Below, piece by piece: positions 31,910 through 43,652 of a DNA stretch of 64,000 nt. How positions within the stretch are numbered: the stretch's first letter is position 1; the number at the start of each line of letters is the position of its first letter. The position numbers and the translations under genes are program-made. Source of the stretch: Stromatinia cepivora (taxonomy: Eukaryota > Ascomycota > Leotiomycetes > Helotiales > Sclerotiniaceae); NCBI GenBank assembly GCA_014898415.1, contig RCTD01000013.1:1-64000 (forward strand). Reading direction: 5' to 3'. Below the pieces are notes generated by a model. That model saw nothing but the letters and a program-made list of their open reading frames with translations. It searched no databases and was not told where the DNA came from.

Positions 31910-33318
31910 ATGGATAATTCAGTGCACTCCAAAAACTCGTTGACCCCATCAAGAACACAAGTATATCTACTCATGCTCCTTTTTCTCTGTTCTCTTCTCC
32001 CCATTTTCCTCTACCTATCTCTTCTTACAAAAACTAACTTCCTCTTCTCTTTCCGGGAATCGATATCCACGAACACCTCGACAGCGACTTCTCCGACAAT
32101 CGACGTTACAAACCTACCTGCAGTTATCAAATGGGGCAATACTGAATCATACCACTATATTGGTGCACCACATCACCATCTCCGAATGAATATACACCTC
32201 GGTACAGAGGAAATACCCCAGTTACTCTTTTGGTTCAGCGTAACGGTTGCAGTTACAGTAAGCCCCGGATCCTCTATGCCACGTACAAAGTTGCTCTACT
32301 TTGTTATCCAAGGTAGTTTGTTTGATTGGAGCAAATATGATACATGTCTCCTTTTAGGGCCTCCAACCTCTGGATATAGTCTCGATACTAGTACTGCTAT
32401 CAAACAGGCTGGTATATCTTCCGATTGTACCTCTATTTTCCGTATACACTTTCAGCTTCTCGATCATGGTACAGTGTTTATGCCCTCTACTGAAGAGCAT
32501 GCTTTCACTCCTATATCGGATAATGTCTTACAACTATTGACTGATTTACGGTCTCTTTCCCAGACTAAGGAATTCTGGGCATATATACCGTCCGAAGGAT
32601 CAAATCTCACGAATCTTAGGAAAAGGATTGATCGAGTACGCGGAGGAACCTTTACAGGCGACTTTACGACTCAGAGCGTATATAAACCTAGCATGGTACG
32701 CAACAAATGGACGAATTTCAGTCAGTTTGTGAAAAAGAAGAATACAGCAAAGCTTAACTCGGATCCTTTACCGGCTTACACTAGTGGATCTCAGGGTACT
32801 GGAATAAAACGCAAAGGTGATTCAGCAATTGATCTAATAGTGAGCAATAGAGCTAACATCCTAACAATAAAGATAATCATCAAAGTGATAACCTCGACCA
32901 AGCGTTTATAGAAACTGAAAGCGATGAAGAATTGTATATAGAACAAGAGCGAGAACGCAAACGTAGCAAAATATCTTCCGACACTACACCAAGTAAGTAA
33001 TTCCTTTTCTACCTCTTTTTCCTAAGATTTCTCAAACACTACTAACTATATCTCCTAGATAAAAGTTCCAAAGTTCAGTTCACCGAACCTTGTAGCGAAG
33101 ACCTCAGCTACCTTGAACAGCAATTCGCTGATTTCATATATTGGGTGTTAAATATCGATCCACGCTTAGAGAAGAAGTGTGAGCAGGTCTTCTCAGATCT
33201 TGGCGGAACAGTGCGTTGTGGAGATATAACCAGATTTAACCAAATGAAGTCGGAGTGTATGGCGAATATTTACTGTATGTATGTTAAGAGAGGATCTGAA
33301 TGGGTTTTGAGGAATTAG
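31910..33318 (+). CDS. intact three-exon gene, protein of unknown function (428 aa)
   Basis: Exons 31910-32816, 32873-32992 and 33059-33318 join in phase to 429 codons. Intron 1 (56 bp) begins GTGATT, holds GCTAACATCCTAAC branch sites and ends AAAG. Intron 2 (66 bp) begins GTAAGT, contains ACTAAC and ends CCTAG. I chose ATG 31910 because the codons before it start only with TTG. The protein has a hydrophobic segment at residues about 22-48 (VYLLMLLFLCSLLPIFLYL), then PAVIKWGNTESYHYIGAPHH, a Ser/Thr-rich middle, an acidic ETESDEELY patch with a basic KRSK motif and a helical C-terminus. I do not recognise the family. The intact frame and clean introns suggest function, in contrast to its decayed surroundings. 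It is possibly membrane-anchored. Confidence 0.6.
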
Positions 33319-34396
33319 AGAGGAGAAGTCCTTCCGCTTTGCAAGTAGGATAATAGCACACAAACGTATTATCGGATGGTTGATTTCGGAAATGAATATT
33401 CTCAATATGATCCCACATATAAGCATCTAGTGAACATATGTAGTTTGTTATTTCTGTACAGTTGACAGATTCAGTTTTTATATCCTCAAAACTGTACAGA
33501 CTGGCAGTACATTATTTGCACTGAGCAGGAAGGCATTTATGTCACATGTAACTAGCTTGTTACGTCGTCGATTCTCTAGCCACGTGGAAGTGGTAGAGGA
33601 CAGTGTGGTTGTGTATTGAAGCAGTCAAGCAGGGGACTGAATCGCGGGGTTGCAATCGAGTAGTAACTAAGTAATAAATTACTATTTGAGTTGAGCACGA
33701 AACTTCATATACTAACGTCCGTCCCTGGTTCGCGAGACGCACCCTGTCACGAGACGAATTTATAGTTTAGGAGTCTCAAGTCTTTTCTTGGCAATTCTAT
33801 GAAGTAATTGTTAACATATCACTATTCTTTATCCATTTTTCCCTCGGAAGACAAGTTAAGAACAAGAAAATGAATGGTGGCGTTCATGCCGTCGATCGTT
33901 TCACTGGTGCCACTGATCGCCCCTTCGGCAGTTACCCCCTGCTTAGTCGCGATATTTGGAGACTATTCAAATTCCGGAGTACTTGGGCATAGGTTCCATG
34001 AAGAAAGAATATGGGTACAAATTTTGGGGCTATTCAGTGAAGGAGTGGATATACTCTGGGACTTTATTCCGTGCGAGGAGAGGTATGATCACCATATGTT
34101 TTAGCTCAAAGATTTTTGTGCTTCGTCATGTACCAGCCTAATTACAATATAAAGACTCAGCTACTATTGTTAATGTGGTGATAAATTATCACGTGCAGTG
34201 TACCGACGTTGTGGTGTGGGAGCAGGCTTCTCGAACCTTCTATTGATAGGTGGCGGTACCCTGGTGCAGGGCGATGGATCATCGTCGCTCGTCTCACGGC
34301 GTAGATATTGTGGGGTTGTAAAATCACTACTCGCTCTGATCCGAGGTACAAATTCCCCAGCCAAACTCACTACAACTTGCATCACAGCATTATCGA
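33319..34396. other. spacer without supported gene
   Basis: It contains a 10-bp inverted repeat CTGTACAGTT/AACTGTACAG around 33455-33500 and short frames only. A TGTTACGTCGTCG word at about 33557 may be an LTR scrap, but no second end was found. Confidence 0.35.
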
Positions 34397-36197
34397 ATGC
34401 GTCTAATTAACTGTCAAATCCTGCAGCTGGAGGAGTTCAGCGGCGGCAAAATCCCGACCTACGCCATCCTGTCCCATACATGGAGTTCTCAAGAAGTGTC
34501 CTTTTCCGATTACACATCGAACCGGGCAGCAGCTGAATCCAAAGACGGATATAAAAAGATTCGCTTTGCCTGAGAACAAGCCTGCAAGGACAAGATCCCC
34601 TACGTATGGGTAGATACTTGTTGCATCGACAAAAGTTCGAGCGCTGAACTAACGCAGAGCATTAATTCCATGTACAAATGGTATCAAGACTCTGATCTCT
34701 GTTATGTGTATCTTACGGACGTTTCAGAGGCGAAGTAAAATCGAGTTTCCTGAGAGTCGATGGTTCTTTCGGGGCTGGACACTTCAAGAGCTCTTAGCTC
34801 CCTCTCTTGTTTACTTCTACGACCAAGACTGGTGTGACATTGGATCAAAACACGAACATGCAGGGTTGATATCAGAGATTACTCGGATCGACATGCATGC
34901 GCTACTTCCTAGAGAAGCGTTACATGAAGATGGCTCCGAGGTTGGTCTTGGTTCATTCTGCGTTGCGAAGCGAATGTCCTGGGCATCAAGTCGCGAAATG
35001 ACAAGAGTCGAAGATATGGCATATTGCTTGCTCGGAATCTTCAACGTCAATATGCCACTGCTCTATGGGGAAGGCGAACGAGCCTTTATTCGCCTACAAG
35101 AGGAGATAATCCGAGGTTATGATGATGATTCTATCCTTGCATGGGGCCTTAACACAGAGATCAGACACCGAAAGGGACTGTTACCTGAAAAGATTGCGGA
35201 ATCCATATGCGGCTCCGCTTCAATGAGCGGTTTGCTTGCTAGATCGCCTAAGGATTTTGGGAATTGCCATAACTTGGAGTATTCTGGGGAATCAACAACT
35301 CCGTTCATGATGACAAACCTGGGACTCCAAATTGAACTACCTCTCTTGCCGGTTTACACGCCCGAATCATGCTACCAATATCATCAACCTGATGAGATTC
35401 ATGGATGGGTAGGCCTCCTCAGCTGCTCGGAAGGTACAGGCACCAAGGTTTCAGGTATTGTCCTTTGGCCGGCCGGAGCAGATCGTGAGACACCAGTTCA
35501 TGTCGAGCGGACACAGTTCGGCTACCCCTCAGCAAAGCAAACACTTCTTGTGGGAGTTCGGGCAGCTACTCAAGCAACCCTTACCAAAATCACCATCCTC
35601 CAGCACAAAGAAAACCAAAGTGTTCGGAATTACTCTGGAGGTTATCGGCATACCATTATCAATACATCCGAAGCGCTTCGAGCTGTTGGATACCGCATAT
35701 CCACTGCTTCTGGTCGGAACATAGATAGAATCAGCTGGGGTTACGGATATCATCCAAGATGGGATCCTGTACAGAACATATTTACGATACAAGGTGATCA
35801 CATCACTGAGGATCTTGTTCGTATTTGCTTCAAGTTGCGCCCTGGAAGAACCTGCCATGAGTTCTCTGTCTTCATGCGCGCCAAAAACGCAATCGTGCGG
35901 GAAGGGCCGTCATTCACTGAGGCCGAACAGCGCACATTCTATGATTTCTTAAAGGACAAATCACAAAAGGATGATGACGACGACCCGGCGGTAACCGGGG
36001 CCAATGAAAGTGCGTGTCGACGGTATCGTATAGTAGTCAGCATTGAGAAGAAGGTAGTGTTTCGTTGGTGCATGTACGAAGTGAACGTTGATGCCGTCCG
36101 CTGCACGGAAGAGGAGGATGAGAACACGAGTGAGGGCAACATGTCAGCCTCGATGGTGCCCCGTAAGCGCAAGGCCGCCTGCGATAACCTAGAATAG
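34397..36197 (+). pseudogene. HET-domain protein (heterokaryon incompatibility type), broken
   Basis: From ATG 34397 the frame reads MRLINCQILQLEEFSGGKI, TYAILSHTWSSQEVSFSDY, a TGA at 34571 where Cys is expected (FA-stop-EQA), then YVWVDTCCIDKSSSAELTQS and WYQDSDLCYVYLTDVSE. These are the diagnostic HET blocks. A TAA at 34736 and a one-base shift follow, and the other frame carries on with ESRWFFRGWTLQELLAPS, MSWASSREMTRVEDMAYCLL, NMPLLYGEGERAFIRLQEEI and a long C-terminal region to 36197. HET proteins trigger cell death after fusion of unlike strains. This copy has one nonsense codon and one frameshift, so it is probably inactive; the C-terminal 480 codons remain open. A short intron at 34700-34740 is a less likely explanation. 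Confidence 0.8.
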
Positions 36198-36360
36198 CTA
36201 GAATACTGTTCGAGTCATCGACTTGTCGCGGGTTTGGCGAACGCTTATTGACGAGTTGAAAGCCTTGCCTTACACAAGCTGCACAAGACATTGCGCATAT
36301 TCTAGCTCGGACGATGGAAATATTGAGGATATTATCAATCTTGTAAGATATGCGTACAAG

Positions 36361-36911
36361 TAGGCTGCGCAACGGGTACCCGCGGGGCGGATAATGGCCT
36401 TGACAGATAATCCGTGGGTACCCATTGGGCGGGGCGGGTAATTCAAAATCTGGATGGGTAACCCACGGGGCGGATACAGATTATCCACGGGTACCCACCT
36501 ACCCGTATATTGTATAATATTTCATAAAACTAGTATAATTTTATGATTAGTATAAAAATTAGTATAAATCTAAGCTTGGATCACTTTTGGGCTATAAAAT
36601 GATCTGAGAATAGCTTCAAATTTAAGCGAAAAGTGGATAATCCATGAATAATCCGTGGATTATCTGTAAATAACCCATATACCCACGGATTATTTGCAAA
36701 TTACCCGTATATCCGCGGGTTACCCGCGGATAATCCATCTATCCATGGGTAGGTGGGTTATCTGTAGATAATCCGCGGATTATCTGTGACGGGGCGGGTA
36801 ATTTTAAATCTGGATGGGTAACCCGCGGGGCGGGTAGGACCTCTGATGGGTACCCACGGGGCGGATTATCCGCGGATAACCCATGGGTACAGATAATTTT
36901 TGCGCAGCCTA
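36361..36911. mobile_element. hAT-like foldback MITE, 551 bp, with 8-bp target duplication
   Basis: Ends TAGGCTGCGCAA (36361) and TTGCGCAGCCTA (36911) are perfect inverted repeats. CGTACAAG stands directly outside both (36353-36360 and 36912-36919), an 8-bp duplication as hAT transposases make. The interior is built from shuffled self-complementary words: GGGTACCC, GGATAATCC, GGATTATC, CCGCGG, GGGCGGGTAA, so almost the whole element can fold. A central A+T-rich part (36500-36640) separates two G+C-rich arms. It has no coding capacity. Confidence 0.9.
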
Positions 36912-36919
36912 CGTACAAG

Positions 36920-39072
36920 GAGGAGGGGAAACGTTCGGAGGAAGGAATCGGCGAATTAAGGAGTATGGTTTGTTAGTATATGGCTCTGCATGCTGCCGTA
37001 CTCTCTCTTCATGACGATTTTTGATGAGCTTCTTGCGGGTGGGGCCCGTTTGTTAAAGATATTTTTAAGTTTGTGTTGTAAGGTCACGATTGAGCTCAAG
37101 AATATTGGCATAACAACTTGATTGTCAACTATATTCCTTAACTTAACTTAGTTGTAGGTCAACCACTTGAGGAAGTGGTTGATATACCATTTCACTGGCT
37201 TACACTACACCCTAATAGGTATAGGCCCATTTGCTCAGTGTTCCTTACTTACAACAGTTTGTAATACAGGGAACGTATTAATACTGCTTCGATAATTGTC
37301 CTAACTTCAAGATCTCCTCGCCTGCTTCCAAATCGCGCGGTCACCACATCATGTTTGGACTTGTTGTTCTTGCCACATCCAAATTCATTTCTTGTCGGAA
37401 TGAGATTCAATGGACTACGGGAGAGACTACAGGAAACAACCAATTATACGGCATGGGCCTACATGAGGACATTCAGAGAATTAGTTAGTTCCATGTAGTA
37501 CAAGAGAGCTAGTCTATATAGTCTTCGCTCTCAACCCTTAGTTTAGAAGAATCAGAATTACCTGAACCACTGTACTGAATCACCCTTTGAGTGATCCTAA
37601 TGCCATGGTTGTGAAGCCAACCCACATTTCTCGAATTTCTTGAGGCATCGCTGGGCGACAATCGAGGACAAGCTCCTGGGCGACTGTAGATATTGACAGT
37701 TCGCAAGATCAGAATTTCGAGCTTTCTTTATGCAAGTTTGCCCGATTGAGAGCCGACTCATCTGGACGCTGAATAGTGGGGACCCGATTCCTCTGCTAAC
37801 GTTACTCCGAGATTGTTTCCCATAGCAGAGACGTGGATTAAAGGATTTCTCGGACCTTTCAAGGTCACATGCGCAGCCGCAGGCTTTATTCTGTAAGATA
37901 AAATACATTGGACAGTTGTAATTACAGTAACCACTGCCCACCTCTAATACCAAGTGATCACAGAATCTTTGCTCGCTTAATTAGAGGTACCAACCCATGT
38001 GGCAACGTCGCATAATATGGCACTCCCCGGTTACTACAACTCTGAAAATGACTTTTCAGTATCGTAGTAAGACCGGAAACCTAGAATAAAGTATTATATA
38101 AGTTTGAGAGGCCCGAGGGTCGTATCGTACTTCGAATTAACACCCTCTACAATTAGGCGCGACGGCGACGACGTGATTGTAAATTTCAAAGTAGCTATGG
38201 TTTAGACTGTTCAGTAGTAATTAGACAATATAATTAACATAAATATAAATGGAATAATCAATAAATTCAAAAGTTTAGAATAAATTGAACTCAAAGTACC
38301 AATGGTTTGTCTCGTCACGGAGTGCGTCTCTCGATGCAGGGATGCACGTTAAGGAAATACATTCTGCTTATATAGACCTTCGTTCTCTGGGAGCCCGAGG
38401 AGCGGTCAGGATCCATCCGCTCCACAGATCATGTGACTTTCCTCCATGGGGTTCTACTTTGATTGGCAATCCAATCGCTGAGCCTAAGGTCCCCATGGTC
38501 ACATGTTCCTGGATCTGTAACATTGAACAAAGTAAGGAAAGTGTCCGACATAGCCGATATATCTGAGCTCCTAATAAACCACGTTATGCCTTCAACGGAT
38601 AAACTCTAATTACATGCTGAAGAGACATATCTCAGCAAATTTCTCGCCAACCCAAAGGAACTCCAGAAGTTTCGGAGAATACTCGAGATTTTCTAGCTGT
38701 ACAGCGCCTATGATGGTATATGCTAACAAATTTTATGAACAAAGGCCGATTACCTACCAGCCTCGAGAAATGATCAGATCATTACTGTTGGAAACCACTG
38801 GGCCAATATAGGCTCTTAGGGGCCTGGAAGGCCTAAAGTGGCGTAGGCCTGGAGGAAGTAAAAGCCTCCAGGGATAAGCCTATATATAGACCAGAAACCA
38901 ACACTATGGTGGAGCCTAAGAGCATATACATAGCATTTACCATTGTAAAATAGGTAGAACAGCTGAATCAAGCACTAGTTAACCCTCACTTTTAAATTCA
39001 TTTGAGAGCCTGCAAGCACTATATTCTTAAGCCTTTTCTAGTGCCAGTTTTTCTGAACCTCCAAAAATCACA
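36920..39072. other. spacer with small Cys-rich frame and two inverted repeats
   Basis: A minus frame at 37953-37597 encodes YCNYNCPMYFILQNKACGCACD, a pattern of closely spaced Cys that recalls short Cys-rich secreted domains, but no signal peptide or gene structure is visible. At 38027-38076 a hairpin is formed by CCGGTTACTAC with GTAGTAAGACCGG, and an inner CTGAAAA/TTTTCAG. At about 38812-38925 GCTCTTAGG and CCTAAGAGC face each other about 100 bp apart. The word AAACCACGTTA at 38577 matches the proposed pogo end. No other gene is supported. Confidence 0.4.
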
Positions 39073-41135
39073 CTATATCCTTTTTCCGAAAAATCTTGCC
39101 CTGGAGTATTGGGGCATTTCCTTGCTTCCAGTTAGCTCGTCGTAATTGTCTACTCCATCCTCCCACTTCCTAATCCATTTCAAAAGGTTCTCTGGTGGGC
39201 CAGGCAACTTCGGGTGAGCTAAATGGAAATCTCGAATTTTATGAGGTGAATATTTGAAATCTGAGGCCGGGTAATACTTCGGGTCCTCATCGGCACCCAG
39301 CCAATCTGCCCTATATTCCAGCTTATTGTACCTCTTCCGTACCGCACGAATAGTATCCACTTCCCATTCATCTTCGCCGGTGATATTAACAGTGTTGGAA
39401 GCATCAGTTATCACATTGTCGGCATCCAAACCCAAGGTTTTGGAAAGGATGGAGGCATGAAGGTGCTCTGGAACATGATCCAACTGTAAAGAGATTTTGT
39501 ACGTTGTCTCGTTTCCGATCATGACACATTTTAGAAGACCTTGAAAAGGCCATTCTTGATATTCAGCTATTAATGCCGGTTCGATCATATCGCAGGAACT
39601 TCGAAAGGTTTGAGAAGTACAAGAATGGTTGTTATTTCTGAATGATGGTAAATGATTGCAATTGTTTTCAGATTGCTTGTCATCCATCTTATGTTGTGTA
39701 GTTAAAGGCAGTGCATGGCTGTGGCACTGTCTAAGACGACGTTTTGGATTATGCTTACGAGGTAATGTTAAAGCGTCATTGGTAGGCAGCGGTGGTGGCT
39801 TTCGTCGTTTTGAAGATTGTGAGTTGTTGTCGTCCTTGTTATCTGTATCAGGAATGCTATTCTCGAAGGGATGGATCTCGTCGGTTTCATCCTGATACCT
39901 CCGCTTGTGCTTTCCTCCACTCCGCATATGATGATCGTCGTCATCCTCACATATCACTTCTTCTACTGCCTCTTCACGTTGTCGCTGCTTCGGCTGATCG
40001 TCATCGTGATCTTGTTGAGGCGAGGAGCCATCCCCGAGCTCTCCCGATCCGCTTTGACTAATTCCACTCTGGTCATACTCTAGATCATTGTGAAACTGTG
40101 ATAGCTTGGTGAGGTGAGGATGAGAATGCGAGGAGCCAAGAACAGTAGCCGACTTTTCTTGCCCTCCAAAAGCTAAGAGCAAATCTGTTCCAATTTCAGA
40201 AATGTCCTTGTTCTCCCTTTCTTCACCGTTCCCATCCAATATCGTAAGCAAAGTGTGCGGCGATGCCATCTCAGATGCGCTTTGCTTGCCATCATTATTG
40301 TCAGGCAGATTGATATGATTCTGTGATGATCCGATGGACTGCTGATGAGGGTGAGAATGGTCCAGGTCAGGCGCAGAGGCCAAGAGATCTTGCTTGGGCA
40401 GAGGATCCTCCTTTTCGAAATCGCCTTCTTCAACATCCCACAATTTCTCATAATCAAAGAGATAGGCTGAGGTGGAAATGGAAGCGACTTGGAGATTGGG
40501 AATATCTGATTCATCATCTGCTAGAACCAGTGGCCTATCTGTGTATAGTCAGGTGACTGCTTCCTATAATGATATATGGCCGATGTGCATACCTTGAGTG
40601 CCTCTGCTATTCTGATGTCTCTCAATCAAGACCTCCTTACTCGAAGGTGAATCTGGAATCTTCTTCATCCAAGGGCAATCGTTGTTTGTTTTGCTCAAAG
40701 CTATATCCTCATCCCCTCGGGTTGTATTATCCGGGCTCGAGTCTTCTGGCACAATATCCTTCGTTCGTAATGCGGTATACTGCAGCTCTTCAGTTGTGGG
40801 AAGCTCGCAATTTTTGTTATCTTCTTTGTTGTTCTCGTTGTTATTGTCGCTATAGACGGTGGTAGTCCCTGCTCGGTATCCCACAAATTAGTCACTGTCG
40901 CTAAAAGCTGAAGACTTTAATATTGGAACATACCCCGAATTTCCGACCTGTAACCTGGATCATCATCGGCTGATACTACCGCAACTGCTACTTGTCGGAT
41001 GTCGTCAAATATTGTATCGTTTGGCTTGACACACTGAATCTTGTCAGGAATGCTGGATTGTTTCTGGGCAGTTGCGCTTTTGCATCGTGGAGCAGTAGGT
41101 ACATAACTATAAAAGATAGGATCAAAAGTAGCCAT
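39073..41135 (-). CDS. chromodomain-tail nuclear protein (648 aa, three exons)
   Basis: Exons 41135-40934, 40871-40593 and 40538-39073 (minus) join in phase to 649 codons. Intron 1 is 62 bp (GTATGT, branch GACTAAT, end CCGAG) and intron 2 is 54 bp (GTATGC, end CACAG). The N-terminal two thirds are acidic and rich in Ser, Asn, His and Gln with basic KHKRRYQ and SSKRRKPPP clusters that could be nuclear signals. The C-terminal about 110 residues are a chromo-like fold: EWEVDTIRAVRKRYNKLEYR, YYPASDFKYSPHKI, DFHLAHPKLPGPP, LLKWIRKWEDG. That block matches the tail of chromovirus integrases, including the relic at 20.7-20.95 kb, but here it is intact and intron-bearing. It is probably a chromatin-associated protein; the role is unknown. 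Confidence 0.75.
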
Positions 41136-43652
41136 CTTGAACGCATAGAAATAATTGATAATATTCAGGAAATTCTCTGCTATGTTGATTGCACAACTGG
41201 ACTGTAAAAGGATGTTAGAAACGAGGAACTCGAAGGGGTTATATAGACTTTTTGTACTATTTTCGTAGAATGAAACTACGTTGTGCGATTCGCCTACACT
41301 CTTACCGTACTATTGCTCCCCATTTGCCAACTTCCTCGTTGTCAAAAATGCCTTAGCGTTGATATATCATCTGTGCCACAAAAATATACCCTGTAACTGC
41401 AGAATATCGTCAATCCTACATTCTTATGTCAAAGTAACAACCATTACCACTTTCTTTCATAACACAATCGGCCGATCTCAGCAGTACTTCTCGATTGTTC
41501 GGAGATACCACGAATCCATACTACAGGATTCCCTATCTCAGCTTTAAAGCGTACAGACTGAGTCCGGGAGACCTTCCCCTTGCAGAAATGAGGCTATGCA
41601 GCTGCAGATGGCCGTGCATCCACTCTGGCAGCAACATGTGCTGTCCTGTCAGAAACAGTGTATGAAGCTAAAGGCTCTCTTGCAAGTTCCCACACCATGC
41701 TTCTGATATGGCCACGACTCTGACAGAACTCCTCACAAGGTCACATGATCTGCCTGCCTGTAACCACTCACGTCTCTCTCTGCTTATGACCCAGCTCTCA
41801 TACCGCCGGTGTTTCGTATTCGATCATCAGGAAGCTCAACCGAAGCTCTGATGATACAATCTGCAATCTATCACAGTTACATCGGCGGAATCGGCCCTTC
41901 TCACCACAAATCAGCCTAGATCGAGGCATACAGCGTATATCACCGTCTCCATAAAGGGAACTTGCCGAGTTTCCTTTCCTCGATATGTAATTGATCTGCA
42001 GCGCAAGTAGGCAGCAGCTACCCACATCGTTGCGAGGCATTTTTGCTATTGGCTATATCGCGATGTTGTAGAAGCAAAGCCAAGGCATAGCCACTGCAGC
42101 TGGAATCACCGAGGGGCATGGCTGTAAGGTTTGTGATGATGCGACAGAGAGAAGGGGAGGCAAAACTGAGTTCATGCTCGTATTTTGACAAATATGATGC
42201 GATTGAAAAAAAGGAATCGTCATTGCGACAATCAAGAGCATCAAGCTCAGAGTGGTAAATCGTGAATGCTAGAACTTCTCCCGAGGTCATACGACCTGTC
42301 CCCTTGTAAATACCTATATCTCCTTGCCCGCTTGCGACCTGATGCTCAGACTGTCGGCGTTTCGTATTCGGGATCAAACAAGGATGCTCGACAGGAATAG
42401 GCCCTTCTCATCACAAATCAGCCTAGGTCAAGGCATACAACTCATACCACTATCTCACGATGCAGGAAACTCACCAGGATCCGTCCCTCGACACGTCATT
42501 CATTCGCGACGCAGCTAGGCGGCAGCTACACTGCCGTGAGGGATTTTTTCGATTGGCCAAATCTCAATGCATGAATGCAAAGACAAGGGGAAAACATCTG
42601 CAGACGGAGTCACCGAAGGGCAGTATCGTGAGTGTTATGATAGTGCAATGTCGGGAGGAGGAAACTGAGCTGAATTCCATACGCGCATTTCAGCCAATAG
42701 AATGAGTTTAAAAATAACAATCGACATTGCAATTAGTGAAATATGTCGAATTCAGAGGAGTAAACCGGGAATTCTGACTTTGGATACATCGTATCCTCGA
42801 GGTTTTCAGCTGCGGCGAGGCCGATGTAAAGACCAGTCGAAGTGAGTCTATGTGGGAGGGGGTCGACAGTACATGACAGGGTATGGCGAAGTCAAATAAC
42901 CAAGTAAAAGAGGGTTGGAAGAGAATTGAAAAGGATGATAGTCAAGGAGAGGAGGACGCGCGATTTTTATAGACGTTGAAAGCGGCAGCCGGCCCGTGCA
43001 CGCACCTTGCCTGATGCGGCGGCCGCTAAACTCGGGGGGGGGGAAGCACCACTCCTGAGATTATAATTTAAATATTATTTCTATATTGAAATTTAAATTG
43101 TTTTATATAAACTAATTTTGAACAATATAACTTTTTCTTTTCAATTAAAATATTCAAAATATATCAGAAAATACTATTTAAAATAATGGTTTTTTCAAAA
43201 GCTATTTTGAATTTATCCAATCAGTTAGGCTTTATCATATTAAGAATTTTGCATGGTCCACCCAGGCGTCATATTCCAGTCTTCTAGGGGATAAGTTTTT
43301 GCACGCATTATCGCCGAGAATATAGAAGATCTTGAGATTGGAGTTAACGGGGGTTTATAGTTGACGAAATCAGAGAATTCCATGACACAGGAGATCTGGT
43401 ACGATCGGTAGTTCATGCGGGATAGATGTTTTCACCAGCTTTTCATTCCACCCTTGCATTTTTGCACAATGCATTTATTCGGCCGAAAAATTCTTTTGAT
43501 ATCAGTTTGTTGTTGCTTTAGATACTGGTCAACCTAACTGATCTCTCGTTCTTTACAAAATTCCGGCGCGGCTTCACTGTCAACATGCTTTTCGGTTAGA
43601 CCTCTAAAATGCCCGTCAATCATTGTTCTACTTCCTGTCGCCGCGATCTCCT
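41136..43652. other. spacer with diverged tandem duplication and compositional jump
   Basis: Nothing coding is supported. Two related blocks, about 41810-42260 and 42340-42715, are offset by about 507 bases and share GGCCCTTCTCAYCACAAATC, AGGCATACA, GGCAGCAGCTAC/GGCGGCAGCTAC and TCACCGA-GGGCA words. At 43034-43043 a run of ten G ends a G+C-rich patch with GCGGCGGCCGC, followed by about 150 bases of very A+T-rich sequence. Confidence 0.55.

Noticed and set aside
37597..37953. Growth-factor-like cystine knot
   Set aside because: The CNYNCP-CGCAC spacing is suggestive but too short, with no signal peptide, and such factors are not expected in fungi.
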